A stretch of 64,000 bases of DNA from Alloprevotella tannerae ATCC 51259 (GCF_000159995.1 NZ_GG700643.1:277291-341290), one strand, 5' to 3'. Positions 37,231 through 46,539 are shown, numbered from the stretch's first letter. The notes: a model not told the origin generated them from the letters alone. Program-made: numbers and translations.

Positions 37231-37723
37231 TAATAGCTTCGTTGAGTATGTCTTGATGATCAAAAGCTAAGGGTGGCAGGTCCTTTAATGGGAACCAAGC
37301 GGCTTCAGCTGCATCATCTGCAGCTTGCGGCCGGTGCTGCTGAGGATCTGCTACGCCCCAAAAGGCAATAGATATAGTGCGGCCGCGCGGATCTCTGTCC
37401 ACCTTGGTAAATGCTCCAATCTGATGGAGTGTAATACCGGAAATTGTCGTCTCTTCGCTCAATTCTCGTAAAGCGCCCGTTGGGGCGTCTTCATCCATAT
37501 TGAGAAATCCGCCCGGAAAAGCCCAATGCCCTTGAAATGGCGGGTGCTTGCGCTGGATTAACAACACACTCGCTTCAAGCGATAACTGGCTGAAGATGAC
37601 GCAATCTGTCGTTACGGCCGGCCGAGGATATTTGTAAGTATAAGCATTCACGATGAAATCATTCTTCTTAGAGGAAAAGTTGCCGCTGTGCGTAGACATT
37701 TCGCCGAGATAAGCAGTTGGCAT
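37211..37723 (-). CDS. Nudix hydrolase
   Basis: 170 residues with a complete Nudix box: GGFLNMDEDAPTGALRELSEET gives G-x5-E-x7-REL-x-EE in residues ~85-107. FPGG precedes it and IQRKHPPFQGHWAFPGG is typical of the ADP-ribose/8-oxo-type subgroup. The substrate is a nucleoside diphosphate derivative, not identifiable further. Met9 (37699, MSTHSGNF) is an alternative start. It is a single-gene unit. Confidence 0.88.
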   Translation of the reverse strand: MPTAYLGEMSTHSGNFSSKKNDFIVNAYTYKYPRPAVTTDCVIFSQLSLEASVLLIQRKHPPFQGHWAFPGGFLNMDEDAPTGALRELSEETTISGITLHQIGAFTKVDRDPRGRTISIAFWGVADPQQHRPQAADDAAEAAWFPLKDLPPLAFDHQDILNEAIKQAALL

Positions 37724-37809
37724 CCTTTATGAATAGTGTGACGTCATATCTCTTGCGCATTTGGGGGGCGCTCAACTTGCTATGCTTGTCAATGCTTACA
37801 ACTATCGGG

Positions 37810-38013
37810 CTATTTCTTGTGCCTGTTGGCGCGGCGTTGTCGGATATCGGCCTTCTTCTTTGCAGACCCGCTGCCGTGAGCGCCGGTGATATATCCTTTT
37901 CGCTTAGCCTTAGTCTTTACCTTACCTTTGTCTTGCCGGCCGCTTCCGCTTCCTCGGAAGACGAAACCATTCAAGAGGGCTTGCTCTATTTCGGTCTTGT
38001 CGGCTTCTCTCAT
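37810..38013 (-). CDS. Possible small basic protein downstream of purH
   Basis: A 67-residue frame starting 14 bp after the purH stop codon: MREADKTEIEQALLNGFVFRG, then a very basic low-complexity tail rich in Lys, Arg, Gly and Ser (KVKTKAKRKGYITG, KKKADIRQRRANRHKK). The placement fits a co-transcribed gene and the tail resembles RNA- or ribosome-binding tails, but I recognise no family. The opposite strand is also open over this stretch with a hydrophobic reading, which is what a basic protein's complement would give. Confidence 0.4.
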   Translation of the reverse strand: MREADKTEIEQALLNGFVFRGSGSGRQDKGKVKTKAKRKGYITGAHGSGSAKKKADIRQRRANRHKK

Positions 38014-38029
38014 AATTTCAAAATCTAAT

Positions 38030-39211
38030 TTAGTGATGGAATAAGCGCACGCCGGTAAAGGCCATGGCAATATTGTATTTGTCGCAGGTCTCGATAACAT
38101 TATCATCGCGCACACTGCCTCCAGCTTGCGCTACATAAGCAACGCCGCTGCGGTGAGCGCGCTCTATATTATCACCAAATGGGAAGAAGGCATCTGAACC
38201 CAGGCTGACGCCGGTATTTTGACTGATCCAAGTCTGCTTTTCCTCTCTACTTAAAGGCTCGGGGCGCGTGGTAAAGAAGCGTTGCCATTCTCCTTCTTTC
38301 AGTACATCTTCGTAGTCGTCAGAAATATATAAGTCGATGGTGTTGTCTCTATCAGCTCTTCTGATGCCATTAACCCAAGGTAGGTTGAGCACTTTCGGAT
38401 GCTGGCGAAGCCACCATATATCTGCTTTGTTGCCGGCCAGACGTGTGCAGTGGATGCGGCTTTGTTGTCCGGCACCAATTCCGATGGCCTGCCCGTCTTT
38501 TACGTAGCAAACGGAGTTGCTCTGTGTATATTTCAGCGTAATGAGCGCTATTTTCAAATCTCTGATAGCTTCTGCCGGGAAGGTTTGGTTCTTTGTCGGG
38601 ATATTAGCAAATAGGTTGTCGTCGTTAAGATTGACTTCGTTGCGCAATTGTTCGAACGTGATGCCATAAACCTGTTTGCGCTCCATCGGAGCCGGTGTAT
38701 ACGTGGTATCAATTTGCAAGACATTATAAGTGCCTTTACGCTTTTCGCGAAGTATTTCCAAAGCTTCTTCCGTGTAGCTTGGCGCAATGACGCCGTCAGA
38801 TACTTCTCGCTTGATCAGTAATGCGGTCGCAAGGTCGCAAGTATCGGAGAGCGCAATAAAATCACCATAAGAAGACATTCGATCTGCGCCACGTGCTCGA
38901 GCATAAGCGCAAGCAACAGGCGATAATTCTACTTTTAAATCATCAACGAAGTAGATCTTCTTGAGTATATCTGAAAGCGGAAGACCGATAGCAGCGCCTG
39001 CCGGCGAAACATGCTTGAAAGAAGTTGCCGCCGGAAGCCCCGTTGCCTCCTTCAATTCCTTTACAAGTTGCCAACCATTCAGCGCATCTAAGAAATTAAT
39101 GTATCCCGGTCGCCCGTTCAACACAGTTATGGGAAGCTCTTCGCCTTCTATTAGTAATTTTGCCGGTTTCTGGTTAGGATTACAACCGTATTTTAGTTCA
39201 AATTCTTTCAT
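38030..39211 (-). CDS. purH: Phosphoribosylaminoimidazolecarboxamide formyltransferase, stand-alone AICAR transformylase
   Basis: 393 residues from the ATG at 39211 (MKEFELKYGCNPNQKP); a longer frame reaches 39262 but would start upstream of the promoter. It holds only the AICARFT part of PurH, with SFKHVSPAGAA as the Lys-His active-site motif and YTQSNSVCYVKDGQAIGIGAGQQSR-type sequence (segments TQSNSV and GAGQQSR). The IMP cyclohydrolase domain of the usual ~510-530-residue bifunctional PurH is absent, so that step must be encoded elsewhere. It formylates AICAR with 10-formyl-THF. Confidence 0.92.
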   Translation of the reverse strand: MKEFELKYGCNPNQKPAKLLIEGEELPITVLNGRPGYINFLDALNGWQLVKELKEATGLPAATSFKHVSPAGAAIGLPLSDILKKIYFVDDLKVELSPVACAYARARGADRMSSYGDFIALSDTCDLATALLIKREVSDGVIAPSYTEEALEILREKRKGTYNVLQIDTTYTPAPMERKQVYGITFEQLRNEVNLNDDNLFANIPTKNQTFPAEAIRDLKIALITLKYTQSNSVCYVKDGQAIGIGAGQQSRIHCTRLAGNKADIWWLRQHPKVLNLPWVNGIRRADRDNTIDLYISDDYEDVLKEGEWQRFFTTRPEPLSREEKQTWISQNTGVSLGSDAFFPFGDNIERAHRSGVAYVAQAGGSVRDDNVIETCDKYNIAMAFTGVRLFHH

Positions 39212-39242
39212 TGGGTATGCGTTATCTTTGATATTATGTGTG

Positions 39243-39273
39243 CGAAGGTACGATAAAAACAAAGAAAGGCAAA
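39243..39273 (-). promoter_or_regulatory. Promoter of purH
   Basis: On the minus strand TTTG (39270-39273), 19 bp, then TACCTTCG (39243-39250). It fixes the start codon at 39211. Confidence 0.72.
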
Positions 39274-39315
39274 AGGATGAATTCTTCTTTTGCCTCTCTT
39301 TTGCGCGAAATAGCT

Positions 39316-40767
39316 TTAGCGCCGTCTTTCCGTGCGCTTTGCTTTGTTGCTATCTAATTCTATGGTGAAACTCTTATTGATTCCGCTCTGCGTTTTTGCA
39401 CGTATCCAAAGCACACGATCGTTACTCATATTTGTAGTTTTGACTGCCTCGTTGAAATCTTCAGGCGTGTTGAGCACTTTATCGTTTATCTGCAAAAGAA
39501 TAAGGCCTTTGGTGACGCCGGCTTCCTTCATTTTGCCGTCACGCACAGCCGTTACGACTAAACCGTTGCCTAGTGCTAGCTCCTCTTTCTCATTTGTGGT
39601 GAGCGGTCTAAGAGCTACGCCCAACTGATCCACGTCTACGCTTTCCAAAAGGCTTGTTGTGCCTTGCGCATTACGCAATGTAAGCGTTGCGGTGTGCGTG
39701 CGCTTGTCACGAATATAAGTGATTGTAACTTTATCTCCGGGTTTGTGGCTCGCCATAATCTCTTGCAGTTCGCCAAATTTCGTTACGCTTCTTCCATCCA
39801 TCGCAGTAATGACGTCACCGGCCTTTAATCCGCCTTCTTGAGCTGCACCATCAGAACTTACCTCTGCGAGATAGACGCCTTTGGTTGTACCTAAGTCAGC
39901 ATCTTTCCCTTTTTCTTTCTGCAAATCTATATAGGTCGAAACGTCTTGTCCGGTAAAGCCGAGCAGCGCGCGTTGCACAGTTCCGTATTTTTTCAAATCT
40001 GCGACGACTTTATTCATAATGCTTGTAGGAATAGCAAATCCATAGCCCGTGTAAGAGCCTGTTTGAGAATAAATCTGGGCATTTATTCCAACCAATTCCC
40101 CATGCGTGTTGACTAAAGCACCACCGGAGTTTCCGGGGTTAATAGCTGCATCAGTTTGGATAAATGATTCGATGCCTTCACCGCCTACTGTGCGCGCTTT
40201 AGCACTAACAATGCCGGCTGTAACCGTAGATGTTAAACTGAAAGGATTACCAATGGCCAATACCCATTCACCTAACTTCAAGTTGTCCGAATTGCCGACT
40301 GTTATGGGTTGAAGATCCTTTGCTTCAATCTTGATGAGCGCCAAGTCTGTCTTTTTATCCGCCCCGATAATGCGAGCTTTATATTCGCGGTTATCGTTTA
40401 GTTTTACCATCAGTTCATCAGCCCCGTCTATCACGTGGTTGTTTGTGACGATATAACCGTCTTTGCTAAGGATAACGCCTGATCCTGCGCCTTGTCGTTT
40501 CGGAGTTTGGTATTGTCTGCGTTGGCCTCTGCTGCTCGGGTCTCCAAAACTGAACGGTCCGAAGTTGAAAAAGTCTTCAAAAGGATCAGAACCCTCTATC
40601 GTTTGTGTCTTACTGTTAATAGTGACTTTGATGAATACGACCGAATTGACGGACTTTTCTGCCGCATAGGTCAAATCTACAGGTGTTTGTGCCGAAGCTA
40701 CGGTCATTTGCATCGGAGCAAAGTTCAAGGCAAACGCAGTAGCTGCAATCAAAAATACTTTTTTCAT
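39316..40767 (-). CDS. Periplasmic serine protease/chaperone of the HtrA (DegP/DegQ) family
   Basis: 483 residues with a signal peptide (1 to ~26). The trypsin-like domain has the triad His111 (NNHVIDG), Asp141 (KKTDLALIKI) and Ser214 (PGNSGGALV). Two PDZ domains follow (~265-365 and ~385-470). A Phe/Gly-rich loop (DPFEDFFNFGPFSFGD) is the LA-loop region seen in Bacteroidota homologues. It degrades or refolds misfolded envelope proteins. It is a single gene; a possible -7 box lies near 40863-40870. Confidence 0.93.
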   Translation of the reverse strand: MKKVFLIAATAFALNFAPMQMTVASAQTPVDLTYAAEKSVNSVVFIKVTINSKTQTIEGSDPFEDFFNFGPFSFGDPSSRGQRRQYQTPKRQGAGSGVILSKDGYIVTNNHVIDGADELMVKLNDNREYKARIIGADKKTDLALIKIEAKDLQPITVGNSDNLKLGEWVLAIGNPFSLTSTVTAGIVSAKARTVGGEGIESFIQTDAAINPGNSGGALVNTHGELVGINAQIYSQTGSYTGYGFAIPTSIMNKVVADLKKYGTVQRALLGFTGQDVSTYIDLQKEKGKDADLGTTKGVYLAEVSSDGAAQEGGLKAGDVITAMDGRSVTKFGELQEIMASHKPGDKVTITYIRDKRTHTATLTLRNAQGTTSLLESVDVDQLGVALRPLTTNEKEELALGNGLVVTAVRDGKMKEAGVTKGLILLQINDKVLNTPEDFNEAVKTTNMSNDRVLWIRAKTQSGINKSFTIELDSNKAKRTERRR

Positions 40768-40995
40768 ACTGTGATCTTTTTTCTTTCGTCTTTTTTGTCT
40801 TTTCTATAAAACGAGAAGTTGCAGGAAATAGTATTGAGAACCCCTCATTTGTTGCTGAAGTACAAAAATAGCGTGGCTGATCCCCAATCGTATTTCGCGC
40901 AAAGCGGAAAATGCAGGTTTCCTACCATCTTTAAATCTTCTTAGGCCCTTAATTGTTGAAAAATGAACTTTAGTGGCACTTGAAAGATCGCTTTT

Positions 40996-41535
40996 TTAGA
41001 TTACATTTCCGCTCTTTTGCATCTCTATGGTTGTCCGCTGCGGCTTCTCGTGCACAGTTAAAGTCAGCTTTTCACTGCTTAGCGTCATTGTTTGTTCTTT
41101 ATAAGGGCGCTCATAGCCGAAGAATTCTTCAAAAGGGTCAGCTTCTCTTTCATACTTTCGCACACTGATGGTATATTTCATTGGAGGAATGAGCACCTTG
41201 TTTGGTCTTTCTGGAAGAAAGGCGTATTGATCCAAAAGGAAAACATTATATAATTTCCCGTTCTCTTGTGTACGGTTGATGTAATATACCTTTCCGCCGG
41301 TAAGTCTCTCAATATTGTATCCTTTCAGAGTTAATTCCGGTCCTGCTTGTCTGACGCGTTCTACATCTTGGGTTGTATAGAGATAGATTGATATTAAAAT
41401 TTTTTGTCCGGTGACAAGTTCTTTTGGTTCTGACTGTGTACGAATGAATGTTTCCGGTGCTTTTTCTGCGGCCATTGTCGTAAACAGAAACCAGCAGAAC
41501 AAAGGAAGTATGTACCTTATATTTATATGTGTCAT
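40996..41535 (-). CDS. Short BatD-like protein
   Basis: 179 residues from the ATG at 41535, which overlaps the nadE stop as ATGA; a longer frame starts at 41568 inside nadE. Signal peptide (MTHINIRYILPLFCWFLFTTMAA). The mature protein has the first beta domain of BatD (FIRTQSEPKELVTGQKILISIYLYT; quoted by segment SEPKELVTGQ) and PFEEFFG. Full BatD proteins have ~600 residues with several such domains and a membrane anchor, so this is a one-domain form. Role unknown. Confidence 0.75.
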   Translation of the reverse strand: MTHINIRYILPLFCWFLFTTMAAEKAPETFIRTQSEPKELVTGQKILISIYLYTTQDVERVRQAGPELTLKGYNIERLTGGKVYYINRTQENGKLYNVFLLDQYAFLPERPNKVLIPPMKYTISVRKYEREADPFEEFFGYERPYKEQTMTLSSEKLTLTVHEKPQRTTIEMQKSGNVI

Positions 41536-43496
41536 CGCGTTGCTGGGTTTTGAGTAAGTGAGTCGCACTCTTTCAGCCAGTCTGTCGCTGTTGCATCAGA
41601 GGGCATTCGCCAAAGTCCGCGCGGACTCAAAGAACAACTGCCGACCATCGGACCATCGGGCAAACAACTACGCTTAAATTGCTGTGTAAAGAAGCGGCGC
41701 AGGAATGTGCGGAGCCATTTTAGAATAACCGCGGGTTGAAATTGTGCTACGCGTGGGTTATTGCCATCAAAGGCAGCGCAGGCTAAGTTGAAAACCTTTG
41801 AAGGGCGAGAGCCATTGTGCAAGAAATGATATAGGAAGAAGTCGTGTAATTCATATGGGCCTACGAGATCTTCAGTCTTTTGCACGATCTGCCCGTCTTT
41901 ATCTGCAGGAATTAGTTCCGGACTTATCGGTGTGTCGAGCACGTCCATCAATGTGGCGCTTATTTCATCGTCTGCTGTATGTTGAGCCACATAAGCTACA
42001 AGATGGCGCACTAAAGTTTTGGGAATAGAAGCATTAACACCATACATCGACATATGATCGCCGTTATAGGTGGCCCAGCCTAAAGCTAATTCGCTCAAGT
42101 CGCCCGTTCCGATAACTAAGCCTCCCATTTGGTTGGCCCCATCCATCAGAATCTGCGTTCGCTCGCGTGCCTGCCCATTTTCATATACGACATCGTGCGA
42201 AGCCATATCTGCGCCCAAATCTTTGAAATGCTGTTCGCAAGCAGCGCGAATGCTGATCTCGCGTATGGTAATGCCCAAGCCTTTCATCAGTTTTAACGCA
42301 TTATTATACGTGCGATCAGTTGTACCAAAGCCCGGCATGGTAATCCCGACTATGTCCGCACGATCCCGCCCCAACAAATCAAAGGTGCGTGTGCAGACAA
42401 GCAGCGCCAATGTAGAGTCTAATCCGCCACTGATGCCTACTACGGCAGTTTTTGCATTGGTATGCTGCAAGCGTTGTGCCAAGCTGAGGCTTTGAATGTG
42501 CAAAATTTCTTCACACCTGTCGGCCAATTCGTCGCCTTCAGGCACAAACGGAAGCGGATTTACGGAGCGCAGTAGCGTAGCTTTTGTCTCCGAATTTCTT
42601 TGTGGCAGAGCGATGATGGTTGGAGCTAAGGTGTGTGGTTGGGGGCTTGTGTGGAATGATGTGTTGACCATTCTTTCATGCCTTAGTTGCACGACATCAA
42701 TATCGCTGAAAATGAACTGCGCATCTAACGTGTAGCGTTGACTTTCAGCAATAATCTTTCCGTTTTCGGCAATCAAGTCAGCACCGCTAAAGACAAGGTC
42801 TTGCGTACTCTCGCCAAATCCTGCGCCAGCATAGATGTACCCACAATGACAGCGTGCGCTCTGTCCGGCCACTAAAGCGCGGCGGTAGGCGTGTTTGCCT
42901 GTTAATTCGTTGCTAGCACTTAAGTTAAAGATAATCTCTGCGCCTTGTTGTGCCAAGTAAGTCGAAGGTGGTTGAGGCGCCCACAGATCTTCGCAGATCT
43001 CAACGCCGAATGAGAAGCACGGCGTTTGGAAAATGAGGCCGGCACTGACCGGAATCATCTCTCCTTCGAGCGTTATTGTGGCATCCTTCTCCAAACTAAA
43101 AGCTGAGGAAAACCAGCGTGCTTCATAAAACTCCCGATAGTTGGGGATATAAGATTTGGGTACGATACCATAAATATGGCCATCGCAGATAACGGCGGCG
43201 CAATTAAACAATCGGCCGCGTAGCTGCAGAGGAAGCCCAACTAAAACGATGACGCGCAGGCCTTTGGTTGCAGCCCGCAAGCCGGTTAATGCTTGCAATG
43301 ATTGTTTGAGTAGCAAATCTTGCTGAAAAAGATCTTGGCAAGTATAAGCCGTTAAGCAAAGTTCAGGGCAGCACACAGCGTCGCAGCCTTCTGCCTCGGC
43401 GCGGCGAACTACGGCTATCAGTTGCTCTTGATTATAGGTGCAGTCGGCTACTTTTACTTTCGGGGTAGCAGCGGCCACTTTTATGAAATCTTCCAT
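41532..43496 (-). CDS. nadE: Glutamine-dependent NAD+ synthetase
   Basis: 654 residues from the ATG at 43496; the frame is open to 43559 but the promoter lies in between. The N-terminal nitrilase-type glutaminase has Glu45 (CCPELCL), Lys114 (VPKSYIPNYREFYE) and Cys168 (GVEICEDLW). The C-terminal synthetase domain has the ATP-binding SGGLDSTLALLV and later GTGDLSELALGW. It amidates deamido-NAD with glutamine-derived ammonia. It is translationally coupled to the short BatD-like gene. Confidence 0.95.
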   Translation of the reverse strand: MEDFIKVAAATPKVKVADCTYNQEQLIAVVRRAEAEGCDAVCCPELCLTAYTCQDLFQQDLLLKQSLQALTGLRAATKGLRVIVLVGLPLQLRGRLFNCAAVICDGHIYGIVPKSYIPNYREFYEARWFSSAFSLEKDATITLEGEMIPVSAGLIFQTPCFSFGVEICEDLWAPQPPSTYLAQQGAEIIFNLSASNELTGKHAYRRALVAGQSARCHCGYIYAGAGFGESTQDLVFSGADLIAENGKIIAESQRYTLDAQFIFSDIDVVQLRHERMVNTSFHTSPQPHTLAPTIIALPQRNSETKATLLRSVNPLPFVPEGDELADRCEEILHIQSLSLAQRLQHTNAKTAVVGISGGLDSTLALLVCTRTFDLLGRDRADIVGITMPGFGTTDRTYNNALKLMKGLGITIREISIRAACEQHFKDLGADMASHDVVYENGQARERTQILMDGANQMGGLVIGTGDLSELALGWATYNGDHMSMYGVNASIPKTLVRHLVAYVAQHTADDEISATLMDVLDTPISPELIPADKDGQIVQKTEDLVGPYELHDFFLYHFLHNGSRPSKVFNLACAAFDGNNPRVAQFQPAVILKWLRTFLRRFFTQQFKRSCLPDGPMVGSCSLSPRGLWRMPSDATATDWLKECDSLTQNPATR

Positions 43497-43519
43497 CGAA
43501 TTTTTACATATAGATAGCG

Positions 43520-43550
43520 CAAAGTTAATAGAATAGATGCTAAGCACAAA
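43520..43550 (-). promoter_or_regulatory. Promoter of nadE
   Basis: On the minus strand TTTG (43547-43550), 19 bp, then TAACTTTG (43520-43527). It decides the nadE start at 43496. Confidence 0.75.
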
Positions 43551-43892
43551 GTTCTGCAAAGCCTTTTGCCGCTGCGCCGTCTTTACTGTGTCTGCTTTAG
43601 TAGGTATCAGACAAACGGAAAGTCTGCAGGAGGGTAGTAGGTAAGGTAAATCTTGCGGACAATAAAAGCCTTGGCATCGCTTTCTGCAAATCCGGTTTAG
43701 CTGCCAATGTTTGTGGTCTCTTCAATGACAAAGATTGAGGATCATAAAATATAGGGTCGAAATCCTGACTTCCTATTTTCATCTTTATGAGACTGTGATT
43801 TCTCTTACAATATCAATATAATCAATGATATAATGTCTGTTGTTCACTTGATATATAGCGATATTTTATGTTTTCTTTTTCATTCTTCCATT

Positions 43893-43972
43893 GTTTGCCG
43901 GCACCAAACGATGGTTTGCTCGGGCCAAACGATGGTTTGCTGGCACCAAACGATAGTTTGCTCGGGCCAAAC
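43893..43972. repeat. Family A intergenic array, locus A4 (80 bp)
   Basis: Right arms CAAAC start at 43905, 43926, 43947 and 43968; all eight arms are perfect. Cores are CCGGCAC, CTCGGGC, CTGGCAC and CTCGGGC, so this array shows a higher-order 42-bp repeat. It lies between the efflux-operon terminator and the nadE promoter. No supported gene occurs in the rest of the 775-bp gap. Confidence 0.93.
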
Positions 43973-44179
43973 GACTCTTCTTGCTTCACAGAAATAGCAT
44001 AGATTCGACAAAAGAATTAGGCAAATCCGCCTTCTTCGATGCTTATTTTGTTGTAGCGGAGAATAATAAAGCTATGGCCTGTGATTCCTATTATTCTCTG
44101 TGTGTATCCATTAGCCTATGTGGCGAAGCCGGAAGCTTTAGGCGAGCTTATCAAGTTGGTCGTCAATCAAAGAAAGATT

Positions 44180-44231
44180 AAAATAAAACAAACGCTCCCG
44201 AAAGTCGTATGCAAAAGAACTCTCGGGAGCG
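44180..44231 (-). terminator. Terminator of the ABC exporter/efflux operon
   Basis: CGCTCCCGA pairs with TCGGGAGCG around a 21-nt loop and is followed on the minus strand by TTTGTTTTATTTT. It lies about 105 bp beyond the last stop codon. Confidence 0.75.
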
Positions 44232-44334
44232 CCATATTGGTTTGTCGTCAATCAAATAGCCTACACGGTAAGGCTGTACTCAAAACTTCTGAGATAACTG
44301 CTTGACATCGTGATCGCATTTTAGGAAATCAGCC

Positions 44335-45630
44335 TCACCCCTTCAGCATCCAGCGCATCATTTGCTTGAGCGAGGGCTTCTTACCATACATCAAGATACC
44401 TACACGATAGATGCGGCCGCTACCCCATATACCCAATAGGGCCGTAAGATAGAGTAGGGCGACGGATAAGATTTCCTGCCAAAGCGGAACGCCGAAGGGG
44501 ATGCGCACCATCATAACGATGGGGGAGCTTAGAGGGAATATAGAAGCCCAAAAAGCTAAAGGGCCGTCAGTGTTTTCCACACTATAGATCGCGGCATAAA
44601 GCGAAAAGGCCATCAAAAGCATAATAGGCATCATAAATTGGCTGGAATCCTGCTGCTCATTTATACTTGCGCCGATGGCAGCAAAGACGGAGGCATAGAG
44701 TAGATAACCGCCGATGAAAAGGAGTAGGAACATGATGCCCATTTCCAAATAGGGCAGATTCATAACGCTCAGCCACATGATCATAGCATCGCTTAAGCCG
44801 GCGTCGGGTACGGCTGCTGTACTCCCGTTTGCGCTCATCATTGCTATGTTTACACCGCAAAGCTTGTCGGCAATAGGCACAATTACAGCCAAGAGAAGAG
44901 CCCAAATGAGAAGTTGAAATAGTCCGACCAATAAAATACCGGCGATTTTTCCCAACATCAACTGGAAGGGTTTGACGCTTGAGACGATCAGTTCGACAAT
45001 TCGATTAGCCTTCTCCTCCATGACGGCTTGCATGACCATACCTCCGTAGGTCAGGACGAAAAAGTAACTGATCATCGTCATAATAAAGCCTGCAACCATT
45101 GCAACGCCGCGATGTGAGTCTTTTTCTTCCCCACCTTCGCTCCACTTTATCGTGCGGATAGACGTCTCTGCTTGGATATTGTCGATCATTTTTCCAAGTT
45201 CGGGAATGCCTGTAGCCATTAGCTTATCCTTACGCACTTGGTCATTCAAACAAGACGAAACATATTGATATAAATTTTCAGCTACCTCTTTATGCGAATA
45301 CATCTGAACCGCACTCGGATTTTTAGCTAAATCATCGGTAATGAGCACAACGGCTGAAATATCTGATGTATCGCTCTTATAAGCGGGTAGAAGTTGGTGT
45401 GAAGTTTGGAAATGAAAGTTGAGGGTGTCCTTGAAGCAGTCGGCATAATGGCCGGTTTTGTCTACGATGACGACCTTACTTTCCTCGTCGCTGTTTATTT
45501 GAGCCAAAAGTAAAGGTACGATGACCACAGCGCACATAATAAAAGGCATCAGTATAGTCAGTAGGATAAAAGACTTTTTCTTGATGCGCGTCAGAAACTC
45601 TCTGCGGATAATAATGGCAATCTTATTCAT
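44335..45630 (-). CDS. ABC-2 type transporter permease (NatB-like)
   Basis: 431 residues. A first membrane helix (~20-42) is followed by a large extracytoplasmic domain (~45-175) and a C-terminal block of about five helices, the ABC-2/NatB layout. The ATG lies 8 bp inside the preceding ATPase gene, so the pair is coupled. NatAB-type exporters move Na+ or other small cations or drugs in Bacillus; the substrate here is unknown. Last gene of the ten-gene operon. Confidence 0.87.
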   Translation of the reverse strand: MNKIAIIIRREFLTRIKKKSFILLTILMPFIMCAVVIVPLLLAQINSDEESKVVIVDKTGHYADCFKDTLNFHFQTSHQLLPAYKSDTSDISAVVLITDDLAKNPSAVQMYSHKEVAENLYQYVSSCLNDQVRKDKLMATGIPELGKMIDNIQAETSIRTIKWSEGGEEKDSHRGVAMVAGFIMTMISYFFVLTYGGMVMQAVMEEKANRIVELIVSSVKPFQLMLGKIAGILLVGLFQLLIWALLLAVIVPIADKLCGVNIAMMSANGSTAAVPDAGLSDAMIMWLSVMNLPYLEMGIMFLLLFIGGYLLYASVFAAIGASINEQQDSSQFMMPIMLLMAFSLYAAIYSVENTDGPLAFWASIFPLSSPIVMMVRIPFGVPLWQEILSVALLYLTALLGIWGSGRIYRVGILMYGKKPSLKQMMRWMLKG

Positions 45631-46534
45631 GGCGTCCTACGATTTTTAAGAAGATATCATTCATACTGGGCATCTGTTCTTGGAAAGAGCGAATTTCTAC
45701 TTCGTCAGAGAAAAGACGGATCAACTCGGAGTTGCTCACAGCCGTTTGCTTCTTTAAGCTGTAACGAATTAAACCGTGCGATTCCTCCTTATCGATAATC
45801 GTAAAAAGATCCGGCCGCTCGGTAAGTGAGCCGGAAGTGGTGCAAAGCTTTAACAAGCCGGTGCGGTTGTCTTCCTTAATTTTATGAACATTGCCGGATA
45901 GCACGACATTGGCATTGTTGATTAACGCAATATTGTCGCATACCTCTTCGACGGAGGACATATTGTGGGTAGAAAAGATGATGGTGTGCCCCTCACGCTT
46001 TAGTGAAAGAATTTCTTGCTTTAGCAACTCTGCATTAACCGGATCAAAGCCGCTGAAAGGTTCGTCGAAAATCAAAAGAGGAGGACGGTGCAGAATGGTA
46101 ATAATGAATTGCACCTTCTGCTGCATACCCTTGGAGAGTTCTTCAAGCTTCTTGTTCCACCAAGGCATAATATCGAATTTTTCGAACCAGTATTGAAGAC
46201 GCTCTTTTGCTTCAGCTTTGGACAAACCTTTGAGTTGGGCAAAATAAATGGCTTGCTCACCTACCTTCATCTTGCGGTAGAGTCCGCGCTCTTCCGGTAA
46301 GTAACCAATCCGACTGACATCTTCCTGCGTTAGTGGGTGACCGTCGAAAGTAATCTCACCACTATCGGGCATCGTAATGTGATTGATAATGCGAATGAGC
46401 GTAGTCTTGCCCGCTCCGTTAGGACCGAGCAAACCGAAAACCGTACCCCGCTCAATATTAATAGAAACACCATCTAAAGCAGTATGTTGTGCATAACGCT
46501 TGACAATGTTTTGGGCTGATAAGAATGCATCCAT
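45623..46534 (-). CDS. ABC transporter ATP-binding protein (NatA-like)
   Basis: 303 residues: Walker A GPNGAGKTT (~residue 36), signature LSKGMQQK, Walker B LLIFDEPFSGFD, and switch His in STHNMSSVEE. A ~70-residue C-terminal extension follows, usual for NatA-type ATPases. It works with the permease that overlaps its 3' end, and starts 5 bp after the TolC-like gene. Confidence 0.92.
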   Translation of the reverse strand: MDAFLSAQNIVKRYAQHTALDGVSINIERGTVFGLLGPNGAGKTTLIRIINHITMPDSGEITFDGHPLTQEDVSRIGYLPEERGLYRKMKVGEQAIYFAQLKGLSKAEAKERLQYWFEKFDIMPWWNKKLEELSKGMQQKVQFIITILHRPPLLIFDEPFSGFDPVNAELLKQEILSLKREGHTIIFSTHNMSSVEEVCDNIALINNANVVLSGNVHKIKEDNRTGLLKLCTTSGSLTERPDLFTIIDKEESHGLIRYSLKKQTAVSNSELIRLFSDEVEIRSFQEQMPSMNDIFLKIVGRHE

Positions 46535-46539
46535 AGCGT

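Noticed and set aside
37717-38028. 103-codon + strand ORF with hydrophobic segments
   Set aside because: It is antisense to the small basic frame that follows purH, begins inside the Nudix gene, and has no promoter. Its hydrophobicity is what the complement of a Lys/Arg-rich frame gives.
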